From: Heterodera schachtii | Taxonomy: Eukaryota > Nematoda > Chromadorea > Rhabditida > Heteroderidae | Assembly: GCA_023374025.1 (NCBI GenBank) | Contig: SIJG01000059.1 | Span: 925,248 to 989,247 of the forward strand | DNA length: 64,000 nt | Reading direction: 5' to 3' | In this document: positions 32,263 to 43,614 of the stretch, piece after piece | How the letters are laid out: each line of letters starts with the position of its first letter | Numbering within the stretch: position 1 is the stretch's first letter | Translations under genes and position numbers: made by a program | Notes under the pieces: model-generated | What the model saw: only the letters and a program-made list of their open reading frames with translations | What the model was told of the DNA's origin: nothing | The model's database searches: none

Positions 32263-33517
32263 CCTTAGGCACATTTCCTTCCCACATATAAGCAATGTCT
32301 TTTCTCCCTCCCTCGTTCATTCTATTCATTCCGTCATTTATTCCAACAATTGTAGTCCCTTCGCTGGACCTTTATTTATTATTTAATTGTGCTCCAAAAA
32401 TATTTTATTTCATTTCTGTTGTTCTGAACACAACAGATTTGGCGCAATCAGCAGGGCAAAAGCGAGCTGAAGCAAAGCTGAGCGGCGAACGGAGCACCAA
32501 ATTTGGATTGCTAATTCCGAGACGGAATAGCAATTTTCCAAAAATCGTCGAAGGAGAGCAAGCTAATTCCGAATTGGAATAGCTGTTCACCCCGGTGGTG
32601 GCAATCTACATTACTGGTGTTAATCCAGGACGAAAAACAGCCAGCGACGAATCGCCGATTTTGGAGAAATTCAATTGTTAATCCGGGACGGATAACAATT
32701 GTAATAATTGACCGAGGCCGAACAGAGAAAGAGCAAAATTGGATGAAAGGCTAAAGCTGTTCATTGTTAATCCGAGTTGGATAACGTTGACTGTCAACCA
32801 TTTCAATTGTTAATCCAGGACGGATAACAATTGTAATCAGTGTTAATCCGAGTTGGATAACAGCTGAACATCCTCGATTTTGATTGTTAATCCGGGACGG
32901 ATAACAATTTTCTCTCACTGTTAATTCGAGTTGAATAACAGTTGACCAGCACCAATATTCATTGCTAATACGCTACGGATAACAATTGAAATCGCTGTAA
33001 ATCCAAGTCGGATTACAGTTGATCATCATCTTGAACTTGATCAAAGGCTGGAAAAGGCCCAGAACCATTTTGCCGGAGATGTGTTGGGCGACATGGTGGG
33101 AAAGGTTCGAATTTTTCATCCAGCTGAAAGGCGTGACCGATGCCGCAACAAAGCGCCTTCTCTTGTTCGCAGCCGGAGCAGGCACAACAGCAGGCCAATG
33201 CTGAACCTCGGCGTTCAACGCGGACGCGCAAGCCGACGAAGATCTTCGATCCTTCGGCCTGATCACGTCTTCAAGAAGGAGGGACGAATGTGGTGTTGTG
33301 ACCAATCGATAATAGAGTGTACTTTGTTCACTCATTTCCCTTAGGCACATTTCCTTTCCACATATAAGCAATGTCTTTTCTCCCTCCCTCGTTCATTCTA
33401 TTCATTCCGTCATTTATTCTTCCAATTGCATTCCCTTCGCTTGACCTTTATTTATTATTTAATTGTGCTCCAATAAATATTTGTCTTTATTTAATATCTG
33501 TGTTCTCGGACACAACA
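32263..33517 (+). mobile_element. Gag-only Gypsy-like LTR element
   Basis: The 3' LTR at 33289-33517 (TGTGGTGTTG...GGACACAACA) is preceded by a purine tract AAGAAGGAGGGA (33274-33284). The 5' LTR (about 32263-32435) matches from CCCTTAGGCAC on and lacks its first roughly 50 bp. A candidate primer-binding site TGGCGCAATCAGCAGGG starts at about 32439. A leader with a hairpin array follows, then a Gag start fragment at about 33019-33204 (WWERFEFFIQLKGVTDAATK, typical of Gypsy Gag). Pol is absent. It sits inside the older Gypsy relic. Confidence 0.75.
32507..33019 (+). repeat. Alternating hairpin array in LTR-element leader
   Basis: Eleven short inverted repeats of 24-30 bp. Most alternate between two types: TTGTTAATCC-GGGAC-GGATAACAA and CTGTTAATCC-GAGTT-GGATAACAG. 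Units at 32507, 32561, 32617, 32673, 32762, 32804, 32838, 32882, 32917, 32960, 32994. Stem-preserving paired changes occur (for example TTGCTA/TAGCAA). Confidence 0.85.
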
Positions 33518-34338
33518 TATGGCTTCTCACTCATCTCCAGTCTGGTTTTCGCCCCCTTTGAACATTAAAGAGAGGAACCACTAATACGAACATTGTTATT
33601 CGTATAAGACGTTTACCTGAGCTGAAGCGTTGGATCAATTAAGACCTGTTCGTTTGGTTGATTTAAATGAGTGTGCGAGAATTCGACCACATTCTCATTG
33701 GATAATGAAAATATTTTTGAAAAAGAATTTAAAATCCCAATTCCAGTATTTGTAGAAAGTTTGACCAAAATAATATCATCTTCTGGCGTTGAATCTTCGC
33801 GATTAGTAGGGAAAGCACACCGGCTTGTCCGAACTCCAATGTCTGTTGGTATTCAATCTCAAAGTCGTACCCCAGAAGAATGATTGTCCAGCGCTGAAAC
33901 CGATTTGCGGTTCACACTTTGATTCCTTTTTTTATTGCCAAAGATATACAATAATGGCTAGTGATCCATCTGTAGAAGAAAATTACTTCCAAAGAGGTAT
34001 TGAGAAATTTCTGAACGGCATTTTTAGCTTTAATTACGTCTCTTTTTGCTGTATAGTCTTGAGTTTGACATTTTTAATGTGAAAAAATGGAAAACATCTT
34101 AAACCCTGAAAACAGAGGCAATATTTTATTGTATAGTTATTTTTTGAACAAACCTGAATTACAGGTTCCTGGCATTTTTTATAGAAATTAATTCTTTTGG
34201 GTTGCAGATCACAGTGATACCTCGCGGCCCAATTTTGGGATGCATCTATCATATTATTCCTTATGAGCTGACCAATGAGGAGCTCGAAGCCGGAATGCAC
34301 TTAAAGGGCGGTCAGTTTTCTATAAGGAAGCTAGAGAT

Positions 34339-34809
34339 CAGGGCTGGGCGCAATTATGGATTACGGAACTTATGGGATTTTAGAGTTACAGATTATGGAT
34401 CACGGTTAAGGATTTTTGGGATTTTTCTGTTATTTTTATCCGTAACTGGGCTTTTCGAGACGATTTTTTGAGATTATTTTTTATTAAAAAATTATTCTGT
34501 TGAAAGGCTACCCATATTTCGGTTTCATCTAACTTAATCTTTGTAATATGTTGTATTGTTAACAATTTTAATTTCTTTCTTAGAATCGAGATAAAAAATA
34601 AAGGAAATGCGCCCAAAATTTATTAATTCATAATTTTAAAAAAAGTTTCAAATACAAATATTATGACACAATTGATTTTTGAAAATTACGGATTATGGGA
34701 AATTACGGATTTTTGGACCCCCGTAATTATGGATTTCCGTAACTGAGAAAATCGCCGTAATTACGGGTTACGAATTTCCGTAATTGAAATCCAGATGCGC
34801 CCAGCCCTG
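34339..34809. mobile_element. hAT-like MITE 2 (GTAATTACGG-word ends)
   Basis: 471 bp, ends CAGGGCTGGGCGCA inverted, target duplication CTAGAGAT/CTAGGGAT (7 of 8). Subterminal words are TTACGGATT and relatives. It splits the second M41-like exon. Confidence 0.85.
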
Positions 34810-34817
34810 CTAGGGAT

Positions 34818-35868
34818 CCCAATAAGCTGCAAATTTACTTAAGCGAAATTTTTTGTAATATTAAGGAGGTGGCGGTTATGAGAAGATAAAGTACGGGCGA
34901 ATTCGGGGGATGGCCCACGACGAACCAAAACTTCATTCGTTTGCGTATACCCTGGTATGTTTAAATTAAATTGGTCTATATTTATGAGTCATCCTTTCAA
35001 ATTAATGTGCTATCAGAACATACAAATACTTAGGTGAAAAACAAACGACTGCGCCAACCAAGAATCAGTTTAATTCTTCCATACAATGAGACCCAGGTTA
35101 GAAGTATTTTTTTGAGTTATATTTAAATTTAGTTTCACTTGACCTTTCCTCCACCTCATCCCTGATTCCCGGAAAATTTTTGGGAATCTATTGGATAAAT
35201 GACCATTTTGTGATTTTGAGCATTTGTTTATGGTTTATACTAAAAAATGTTCAAATTTTCAAGGGATGTAATGTTAAATTCTTCAAAATTTCTTATGCGG
35301 ATATTGCAAAACTTTAAAAAATTTTCTGAATTTATGTACATATTAAAGAAAAAAGTATTATTATTTAAAAAAAAATTTGAGCTTTGATTACTTATGATAA
35401 AATGGCATTTTTCTACAAAAATCTTTAAAAAATATAGAAAAGATATTGCTATGAGAATAAATGTATCCCAATAAAGAAGGAACAGAATCAAAGAGAATAA
35501 ATAACCACTAGGCCATAGGAGTAAACAGTTTTGATTCCCGACCCCTCTTTATCGTCTGCTCTTTGTAAAACCTTTGTCGACCCATCGGCCCCTTTTAATG
35601 CATCCCACCAGCCCCTAAAAATTTATTTTTCAAAATGTCAGGTATGTTTTCATTTTTGGAAATTTTTTGAAATTTAATTGGAAATTTTTAGAAATTTAAT
35701 TGAAATTTTTCGAAATTTCCAAAATTCTGCAATTCCGCGCGGGATCCCGCAAATTTTAAATGCGGATTTTCGGGTTTGCGGGATTAATCCCGCGGGATCC
35801 CGTCCGGCAAAAAGTTTTGAGACCCAATCCCACAGCAGGATCCGCAAATTTGAAATTTCTGCGCTCTA
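34818..35868. other. Intergenic or intronic debris with a partial CGGGATCC-word repeat
   Basis: 34870-34972 and 35010-35090 contain exon-like pieces discussed with the M41 pseudogene. 35730-35868 iterates GCGGGATCCCGC words and ends GCGCTCTA, like the end of a TAGAG-type MITE. A related partial repeat is at 39784-39930. I see nothing else at 35100-35640. Confidence 0.45.
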
Positions 35869-35876
35869 ATCTAAAG

Positions 35877-36431
35877 TAGGGTTGCGCGGGCCCGGGTACC
35901 CGACAGGGTCGGGTAAACGCACGTCCGGTTTTTTAATACCCGGTCCGGTACCAGGGCCCTGTTTTTTTAAAGTCCAATACCCTAGCAAAAATACACTGGT
36001 AAGAATGGGGGGTCAGACCCAAAATGTTGACCAAAGTTGGAGGAAAAATCTTTTTTTTATTTAATTAATATTTACTTTAGAAAACGAGTAATTTGTTACC
36101 CATGTGGCTTAGTGGTTAGTCTCTTGGATTCTGTTCATTCTTTATCAAGTTCGATCCTTCCTCATTGCGAACTCTTTTCAACATTTTTTAAAAGATTTTA
36201 TTGAAAACTTTTATTTTATCATTACATAGAGAAAGCGCCAAATTTTTTTAAATAAAATAACTATCTTATTTAATAGAATTTTATAAACGGATTTTTTGTG
36301 AATTTTTCAATACCCGGTTTTATAGGGTACCCAATCCGGTACCGGGTTTCAAAACTGGTACCCGATCCGGTACCCGGTTTTTCAATACCCGGGCCCGGTT
36401 TTTGCCCAAATACCCGGCCCCGTGCACCCTA
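35877..36431. mobile_element. hAT-like MITE 3 (CCCGGTACC-word ends) with tRNA-like core
   Basis: 555 bp, ends TAGGGTTGCGCGGG / CCCGTGCACCCTA, target duplication ATCTAAAG/GTCTAAAG (7 of 8). The ends iterate CCCGGTACC words. The core includes a tRNA-like A/B-box segment at 36101-36165. Confidence 0.8.
36101..36165 (+). tRNA. tRNA-like sequence inside MITE 3
   Basis: A-box-like TGGCTTAGTGGTTAG at about 36105 and B-box-like AGTTCGATCC at about 36148, spaced as in a tRNA. I cannot fold a full acceptor stem, so this is a tRNA-derived remnant or pol III promoter module rather than a working tRNA. Confidence 0.4.
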
Positions 36432-36836
36432 GTCTAAAGTATATGCTTCGCATTTCTTTTTCTTTGCAATCCGTTCTCATCCATAAATTTATTATTTTTT
36501 GTCTTTCCCATCAAATAATTTTTTTAAACTATAAAATCAAATTTTTTTATTCAAAATAATGTTTGACCTATGTTATGGTTTTTCTAATGGGGTGTGATAC
36601 AAAACTTTATAATTTGGTTCTTAAAAGTCCCAGCCTTTCACTTAACTTTTCTTGTGAAATATTTTCTCTTCAAGGTAACTATTAGCGACAAAAAACGAGT
36701 CAGACATTTGATAAAAAAGACCTTTAAAAAGGTTAAGTGTGGCCTTCGGTCTGTGTGGAATAAAACAGAAAGGGTAAAAGACAAAATGAATATTCTTAAT
36801 TATAAATTTTTAGCTGGTGCACAAATTGGTCCGAGT

Positions 36837-37798
36837 CAGGGACGGGCGAAGCTCGGCTTGGCACTCGAAGCCGAAGCCGAAGGCGAAGCCCAATTTTTTC
36901 GAAGCACGAAGTTCGAAGTTCGAAACCCAAAAAACCCGAAGTTTTCGAAGCTTTCGAAGCTCGAAGCACGAAGTTTTTGAAAAAAGAATTTTCCTTAACA
37001 AAGACTTTTTTTCAAAAAATTTTCGTATTCACTAAAAATTAATTAACAAAAAATTATAATTTAGGCTTTTCAGAATAATTTTTTAATTTTGATTTTAATT
37101 CAACAAAAATTTGTCATTTCTAAGTCTTTCACGGTTTTTAAGTCGAGGCAACGACTTTTTTATTTTACGCTTCACCCGACTTTTTTTGCTGCGTGTTTTT
37201 AAAAATTTTTTTGGGTGTAAAGTGTGGGTACCAGGGATGGGCCAAATCGGAAATAAAATTCGAAAACGGTGAGAAGAGCGGGAAAATTTTTGAAAATTTG
37301 AATACAATTTACTAAGAGATTTTCACTAAAAATTATCAAATTTTGCGATTTTGGGTCATTTTTCTATGAAAAAATAGGAGTTTTGGGGCACGGCGGTGCC
37401 GATAGGCGCCGCCGGAGGAAAAATTGGAAATTTGGCGTATCATGTTAACAAATTAAAGCAAAAAATACAAAAATTTTCCGATTTTGAGCCTATCTTTTAT
37501 ATTTTTTTGGAGGAGAACTGATCCAACGCAAAAATTCGAACGGATCCAAGAGCATAACCCACTGGGCACCCATGTAATTATGATAAAAAACAAAAAGTTA
37601 ATAATGATATTTAAATTAAAATGTACCATAAGCCAACATTATGGGTGTATTTTTCACTTCGAAAATTCAATCTTTAGGGGTGTATTTTTCCCGAAACTTC
37701 GGGTAAATTACCCGAAGCCGAAGCTCGAAGTTCGAAGCTCAAAAAACGCGAAGTTTTCGAAGCTCGAAGCACGAAGCTCGAAGTTTCGCCCGTCCCTG
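36837..37798. mobile_element. hAT-like MITE 4 (GAAGCTC-word ends), copy 1
   Basis: 962 bp, inverted ends CAGGGACGGGCGAA, perfect 8-bp duplication GTCCGAGT (36829-36836, 37799-37806). The ends iterate TTCGAAGC/GAAGCTCG. The interior has one GC hairpin (37388-37416) and a CCCTAAAGATTGAA box (about 37664-37690, reverse). An equal-length, almost identical copy in the other orientation is at 50956-51917, so the family moved recently. It interrupts an exon-like segment. Confidence 0.92.
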
Positions 37799-37886
37799 GT
37801 CCGAGTGGGATCAATGAACGCAGCACAAGTGTATCGGTCGGTGATTTTTGTTAAAAAATTTTCAAATTTTTTTTTCAAATTTGTAA

Positions 37887-38006
37887 TACCGTAAATCCGC
37901 TATTTGAATGCCCCTCTCTGGTAGAATGCCCCCTCCAATTAAATGCCCTTTTTTGGAGGGGTTGAACAATAGAATGCCCGGGCATTCAAATAGCGGATTT
38001 ACGGTA
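37887..38006. mobile_element. 120-bp palindromic MITE with TA ends
   Basis: Inverted ends of about 27 bp (TACCGTAAATCCGCTATTTG and its complement) around a short centre; almost the whole element pairs with itself. The outermost TA on each side could be a TA target duplication, as in Tc1/mariner MITEs. Confidence 0.75.
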
Positions 38007-38442
38007 TTTTAAAAAATAATTTTTTTTTATTATTATATTAAATTTTCTCAATGAAATAAGCTAAACATTTTAATAATAGCAATTTCAACCTTTTCGAAAA
38101 TAGAATTTAAAACCTCCATAAATTTAAGCGAGATTGGGAATTTGCGTGTTCCCCGGCCGTAAACGAACAAGTGAACAATCTGCACAGGTGAAAATGAAAA
38201 CATTGAATAACAAGAATTGGTTAGGCAATTTTTATGGGTGCATGAAATGCAGATGATTTGGTTGCTAAAATTTTGTCATTAATTTAAATATTTTACCAAT
38301 TTTATAATGTAATCTCGCGACAATTCCACAAAAACTTCCAATTTTATAATGTAATCTCGCGACAATTCCACAAAAACTTTTTTTAAATTTTTCTTTCATG
38401 TGTTTCAGGTTGTTTAGATAAAGATACTGTAGATGTTTAAGG

Positions 38443-39133
38443 CAGGGTTCGCAAGTGTCCTTATTTCTAAGATTTGTCCTTATTTGGAGGGGCCGGATCT
38501 TAGAAAATGAATATGTCCTTATTTCTAAGATTTTTCTTATTTTTAGGCTTGCCCAAACTTTTTAAATTTTTTGTGCTTATTCATTTATTTCGCTGATTTA
38601 AATGCTACAAAAACTCCCAATTTTCAAAATTTTTTCCCGGCGGCGCCTATCGGCAACTAAAAATTTTTGTTACCTTAAAAAATTAGCTCAAATCGTAAAA
38701 ATTAGTAATTTTTGGTGAAAATCTGTTAACAAATAGTGTAAATTGCCCAAAATTCCTTAAAGAACAGTCAAAATTTGGACAATTTTTAGACAAAATCTGT
38801 TAACAAATTGCTTCTAATATTCAAAAAAATTCCCCCGGTGGCGCCTATCGGCACCACCGGACCCCCCCCCCCGCCCACTTTCTCTGATTTTGGAAAAAAG
38901 CGCCACAAAAAAGTGCATATGCATGACACTTTTTTGAAAAAAATATTATTTCAATAATAAAACCGTTGTAATTGTGCAAATTTGTTGTATTTTGCTTTTA
39001 TAAAAGCCAATAATGCTTTTTAACTGTTTTTACAAGGTAAAAATCCATTTTTCAAAAAATCTTATTTTTGGGGTCAAAATCTTAGTTTTAACCTCGTTTG
39101 TCCTTATTTTGAAAAAAAAACTTGCGAACCCTG
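38443..39133. mobile_element. hAT-like MITE 5 (GTCCTTATTTC-word ends)
   Basis: 691 bp, inverted ends CAGGGTTCGCAAGT, perfect 8-bp duplication GTTTAAGG (38435-38442, 39134-39141). Words GTCCTTATTTC/TAAGA recur near the ends. Two GC-hairpin modules (38637-38657 partial; 38832-38862). Confidence 0.9.
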
Positions 39134-39783
39134 GTTTAAGGCAAAAGCTAATTATTTTTGGTCACGTTTTTGTGTGTTCTTTAATTTCTTTCCATCCCTT
39201 CTTTTTTGCCAGAATTGCAGCGTTGAGCGACGAGGAGCATACACTGAGAGATTTGGCATGCAATACATACACTCTTTCCCCGGTTGAGCTGCAGCGACTG
39301 TTTAGCGAGGATGGCAATTTCCGATCACCGCGCGCTGACTTTTTTTCTCACCATTTTTCTTTGATTTTGTACACATTTATCAATCACAAATTTTATTTGT
39401 TTCCTCCTCCCCTCCCCCGGCCTTCTTTTCTATTAAATTCTTAGCGAGACGACTTACGGAAAAAATTTGACTAAAAATCTTTCTATCTATTGCTGAATGT
39501 TTTGCGCAAAAATCATTTATGTTTTGTATTTTATTGGTAATTAAATTCGACCAGATTCTTCAAAAATATTTGATTAAGTATTTGGATTTTTTATACATTC
39601 ACTTCATTTATTTTTTAGAATAGTTTATCAGTAATTGTAGCCAAAATTTTTTGCGAAAACCAAAAAATAATTTTCGAAAACGAAACCCGAAACGAAAATT
39701 TTTTCTTGGACGAAAACCAAACACGAAAACGAAAAAATAATAAAATTTTGAACTAATTTAATCCGCAATTTGGGAATGAAGAT

Positions 39784-39930
39784 TAGAGACCAGCGTGGGA
39801 CAGGATCCCGCGCGGGATTTTGCGGGATCTCAATCCGGGGATCCCGTCCCGCAAAGAATTTTGAGTTCCAATCCTGCAGCGGGATCCGCAAATTTGACTT
39901 TTTGTGGGGGATTCTGCGAGATTTAATTGA
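39784..39930. repeat. Partial TAGAGACC-type MITE end
   Basis: Starts TAGAGACCAGCG and iterates GGGATCCCGC words like MITE 7 (44928-46141). I see no matching right end or duplication. Confidence 0.5.
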
Positions 39931-40055
39931 TTTTTGGGACGCAGTTGACCCGTTCCGAGTTTATGGGACCCACGCGTTTCGGTGCTGTAATCGACAGTGA
40001 CTGATTTCGACAGAGAATTAAAATTATTATTTTATTATTATTAGGTATTCATAAG

Positions 40056-40749
40056 GCGACATGAAGTTTGGGCACCGGGAAGTTTGGGCACCAGGAAGTT
40101 TGGGCACCAGAAATTTGGGCACCGGGAAGTTTGGGCACCAGAGGGAGGGATTTCAAAAAAATAAAACTAAATCATTAAATAAAATGTTATATAAATCATT
40201 AAAATTTAGTAAATTTTAGCAACCCTTGTGTCTTAAAATTTATATGTTCTTGAAAATCAAAAAATTTATGTATGGAAACCTGGCAATCTTATTATTTAGT
40301 CAATTCTTACGGTTGTTTAAACGTAGAGTTAAACGTGTACTAGTTTCTGTTTGGACTTAGACCTGAATACCGGCTTAGTTGGGCCCGAAATAACAAGAAC
40401 CCGTCTAATTTTGTTTAAACTCATAAACTTTTAAGTCTTGAACATACTGAGCCTTGTAATGTTATAAGATATAAATAATACATATGTATGGCATTGATAT
40501 TGAATTAATGGTAATGAGTTTAGCAAAATAAGCATGCTTAATCGAATGAATATTCGTTAAAAACTTTCTATTTTCTAACTTTATTAAATTTACTATTCTT
40601 TTAAATCAGATGGTTGCAATTTATAGACAATTAAAAATATTTTTATTTTTTAACTCTTTAATTAGGTGCCCAAACTTCCCGGTGCCCAAATTTCTGGTGC
40701 CCAAACTTCCTGGTGCCCAAATTTCCCGGTGCCCAAACTTCCGCCCCCC
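40056..40749. mobile_element. Foldback element with GGCACCGGGAAGTTTG arms
   Basis: 694 bp flanked by a 9-bp duplication ATTCATAAG (40047-40055, 40750-40758). Both arms are tandem 15-17-bp words (AGTTTGGGCACCGGGA and variants) in inverted orientation. The centre is AT-rich with no frame. The 9-bp duplication and long arms resemble Mutator-like foldbacks. It sits in exon-like sequence. Confidence 0.8.
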
Positions 40750-40969
40750 ATTCATAAGAACAAGCCGGATGGTTTTGCCCGAAGCAAACAGCGCCTCAGT
40801 GTTAAACTGACCCGAAAAGTCATTTTTATTTAAAAAATTCACTATGTTTAATGAAAATTGATATATATAATAAGTATGTAGTAAAAATAAAGCATTTTTT
40901 CTCTTATTTTCATAACATTTTCATCAAGATAAATTAGCCTTTTAACCTCGAAAGTGTAGTCATATCCTC

Positions 40970-41899
40970 CAGGGATGGCATTCCGAGGCCCCAAAAATTT
41001 TCGGAAATCGAAATTCCGAGGCCCCAAAAATTTTCGGAAATCGGAATTCCGAGGCCCCAAAAATTTTCGGAAATCGGAAATTTTTCAAAAATATAAAATA
41101 TAATAAAAAATTTTCTAAATATTTTAATAGGCTAAATTTTTTAATTCTTAACAAGTAAAAGGTGATTTTAAAAATGTTTTTGCTTATTAGAATATTTTGC
41201 TTGAAAAATTATTCATGAGGCTAAATTTTCAAAATGAAGCTTTGAGGTTTTTTGAAAAATTTTGTGGTTTTTTATACAACATTTGATCATTTTAAGCCTG
41301 TTTTGAAAATATTTTTATGTCATTTTGAATAATTTTAGAACATTTTGGGAAAATGAGTGACTATTTACACGATTTTTACGGCGCGCTTTTTTCAAAAAAT
41401 TTTTGGGAACATGGAGGAGGGTCCGGCGGTGCCGATAGGCGCCGCCGGGAAAATTTTGGAATTTTTAATGCGTTTTGTTAATAGATTTTTCAAAAAAATG
41501 ACAAAATTTTGCGATTTTAAGCAAATTTTGCAAGAAAACCGCCGTGAAATTTTTTTAAAAAATGCCTTTTTCGATATTTTCGTGCCTTTTTCAATCTTTT
41601 GATGCCTATTTTAGTGCTTTCATAAAAATCGGTCGATTGTTTCGGTTTTTTGATTATTTCGGTCGAACGGTTTTGGTTAAAAACCGAAAAAAAGCCGAAA
41701 CCGAAAAACTCAAAAATTTCTCGGTCGGTTTTTTCGATCAAAACCTGAAATTGAAAATCGAAAAAAACCGAAAATATTTTCGTCTTTTTCGTCCAAATTG
41801 CGTCTGATGAAAACGAAACGAGATTAAAAATTTTAAAACTCGAAACGAAACATGAAACTCAAAAAGTGAGGGGACGACACGAAATTTCGCACACCCCTG
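40970..41899. mobile_element. Chimeric or truncated MITE-like region with GC hairpin
   Basis: The left end CAGGGATGGCATTCC is followed by three 36-bp tandem units (ATTCCGAGGCCCCAAAAATT). A GC hairpin lies at 41421-41450. The right end reads CAGGGGTGTGCGAAA in reverse at 41899, with ACCGAAA words before it. The two ends differ and the flanks do not match, so this is probably two broken elements. Confidence 0.6.
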
Positions 41900-42600
41900 A
41901 TGCCGATTATTGGATGTGTATGCAAACACAAAAATTCATACATATAAGTATTTTGTGTTGTGCAAGGAATTATGTTTTGGGTTTTAATTTCTTATTAAAG
42001 CAAACAATTTTCCAATAACCTGATTGATTTTTGCATTTAAAAATTTTCATAGGCTGATACTTTTAATTTTTTATTTTGAAAAGTTTCAAAAAATTTGGGT
42101 TTTTATGCAAGTATTTCAATTTTTGTTTACTTTATTTAAAAAATGTTGGGCTCGAAGTCAACTGGCCTAAGCCCTGGTAGACTAAGCAGCATTCAAATTG
42201 TAGGGCGCTGGGGGGGGGGGGGGGGGGCGGAATCCCCACAAAATATTTACTGCTAAAAAAAATTTTCAGGTTCAGAAAATCCTGTTAAGTGTTTTCCTAG
42301 AGGTTTTTAAAAAAAATTTCTGGAATTTAAGTAGGCCAATTGTAAAGGGCACAAAATTCTCTACCGAATTAAACCACCAAAAAGTGCAACAAAAAAATTA
42401 GGAAAAAGTGCTAAAAAGTCCAAAATATTTACCAAATATGCTTAAAATCCAGAAATATGTAAAAATATGTAAATAAAAGTCCCAACAAAGTTCGCAAACA
42501 CAAAAAAGAAATTGTTTTTTTCTATTGTTTAGACATAGAAATGTTTTTTTCTATTGTTTAGACATAGAAATGTTTTTTTCTATTGTTTAGACATAAGCAC
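41900..42600. other. Non-coding stretch with a 29-bp triple repeat
   Basis: No gene seen. An 18-G homopolymer lies near 42209. Three tandem copies of a 29-bp unit (TTTTTTTCTATTGTTTAGAC core) occupy about 42510-42592, next to the MITE 6 target site. Confidence 0.6.
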
Positions 42601-43606
42601 CAGGGGTGGGACAACTCTCGCCTCTCGTCTCTCGCCAACTCTCGCCATTTTTGGTACTCTCGCCTCTCGTCTCTCGCCTCTCGTTTTTTGGGACGAGAGG
42701 CGAGAGTTGAAAATACACCCCTAAAGATTGAACTTTTGAGCAGTCAGAAAAATTTTCAAATTTACGCGAAAAAAATCATAAATCTCTTTCTCTCCTTCTT
42801 TAATGTCTTCTTTCTTTTTGGATAGCTCCAATTCAAATATGGTCTGGTGGCTAAACCTTCTGCCTTTCATTATTTTTCTCTTGGGTTCAATTCCCCAACG
42901 GTACAGAATTTTTTTATAATTTTTTAAATTATTTCAATTGAAATTTTAATTAATAAAAAATATTTCAATTTAAAAATTATTATTTTTTTCTTTTTTTAAA
43001 CAGCCTAAACAAATTTAACCAAAACTTTGATCATTTTTTGACAAATTCTGTTAACAAATCTCACTCAAAATTTCAAAATTTTTTCCGGCGGCGCCTACCG
43101 GCACCGCCGGACCTCGCACCCGCCCACAATGTTTCAAAAAAGTTTTTTTGAAAAAATGGCGCCACAAAAAAGCGATTTAAAAACAAAATTAAAAAACAAG
43201 TTGATCATTTTTTGAATAAAATCATTTAAAGATTTTTTTGGATTTTTCAGGACCTGGACTCGGTTTAAAAGCTAGGGCCCTGACCCGGCTTTTCTGGACC
43301 CGGCAATACCCTGACCCGGTATTTGCCCAAATACCCGGGCCCGTAACCCTAATTTAATATATGATTTTGATGTTTTTTAAATTAAAAATAAGGCTACAGA
43401 AAAAAAATTGAAAAACTCTCGTCTCTCGTCCTCTCGCCTCTCGCCAACTCTCGTGTTTTTGGGGACTCTCGCCTCTCGCCAAACTCTCGCTCTCGTCTTT
43501 TTGGGGACTCTCGCCTCTCGCCAAACTCTCGCTCTCGTCTTTTTGGGGACTCTCGCCTCTCGCCAAACTCTCGCTCTCGTCTTTTCTGAGACAAGTCACA
43601 CCCCTG
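42601..43606. mobile_element. hAT-like MITE 6 (CTCTCGC-word ends) with tRNA-like core
   Basis: 1006 bp, ends CAGGGGTGGGAC / GTCACACCCCTG, perfect 8-bp duplication ATAAGCAC (42593-42600, 43607-43614). The ends iterate CTCTCGCCTCTCGTC. The interior has a CACCCCTAAAGATTGAA box (42711-42732), a tRNA-like segment (42838-42906) and a GC hairpin (43084-43111). Confidence 0.9.
42838..42906 (+). tRNA. tRNA-like sequence inside MITE 6
   Basis: A-box-like TGGTCTGGTGGCTAA and B-box-like GGGTTCAATTCCCCA at near-tRNA spacing. The T-arm can fold; the acceptor stem is not clear. Probably a tRNA-derived module. Confidence 0.4.
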
Positions 43607-43614
43607 ATAAGCAC

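Larger units (their letters stand above)
29364..34080 (-). pseudogene. Decayed Gypsy pol relic
   Basis: RNase H remains at about 33740-34060 (HxPLLYIFGNKK, then RWTIILLGYDFEIEY). Integrase remains at 31100-31260 (IVSNNGTQFRSLEFL, then ESFVDTFKRA) continue beyond a MITE at 29364-29898 (KGDKNSLE, NSTIYGYS). Several stops and frame changes are present. The relic is interrupted by the MITE at 29899-31091 and by a plus-strand LTR element at about 32263-33517. The open frames at 29364-29804 and 31727-32038 are part of, or lie within, this degraded sequence. Confidence 0.7.
28986..39340 (+). pseudogene. Exon fragments of an M41 (m-AAA/FtsH-like) protease
   Basis: Exon 28986-29048 (acceptor TTTAG, donor GTAAAT) encodes VASHEVGHLAACEQ, matching the HExxH zinc motif of the FtsH/AFG3L/paraplegin family. 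The next candidate, from 34208 after TTGCAG, is in phase and encodes ITVIPRGPILG, then ELTNEELEAGMHLKGG, matching the family's IIPRG...LGY and L...M...LGG segments. Weaker matches follow: about 34870-34972 (GMAHDEP); 36814-36836 plus 37807-37840 (LVHKLV...AAQVYRS); and about 39213-39340 (LRDLACNTYTLSPVELQRLF), like the family's C-terminal segment. Two exons are split by hAT-like MITEs (34339, 36837), and an in-frame stop follows the first. The intron between the first two is swollen by other transposons. No AAA domain is seen; it might lie in or beyond the gap. Confidence 0.5.

Noticed and set aside
36814..37840. Firm assignment of the MITE-split exon to the M41 gene
   Set aside because: Only 19 codons with weak similarity; kept as a possible piece but not as proof.
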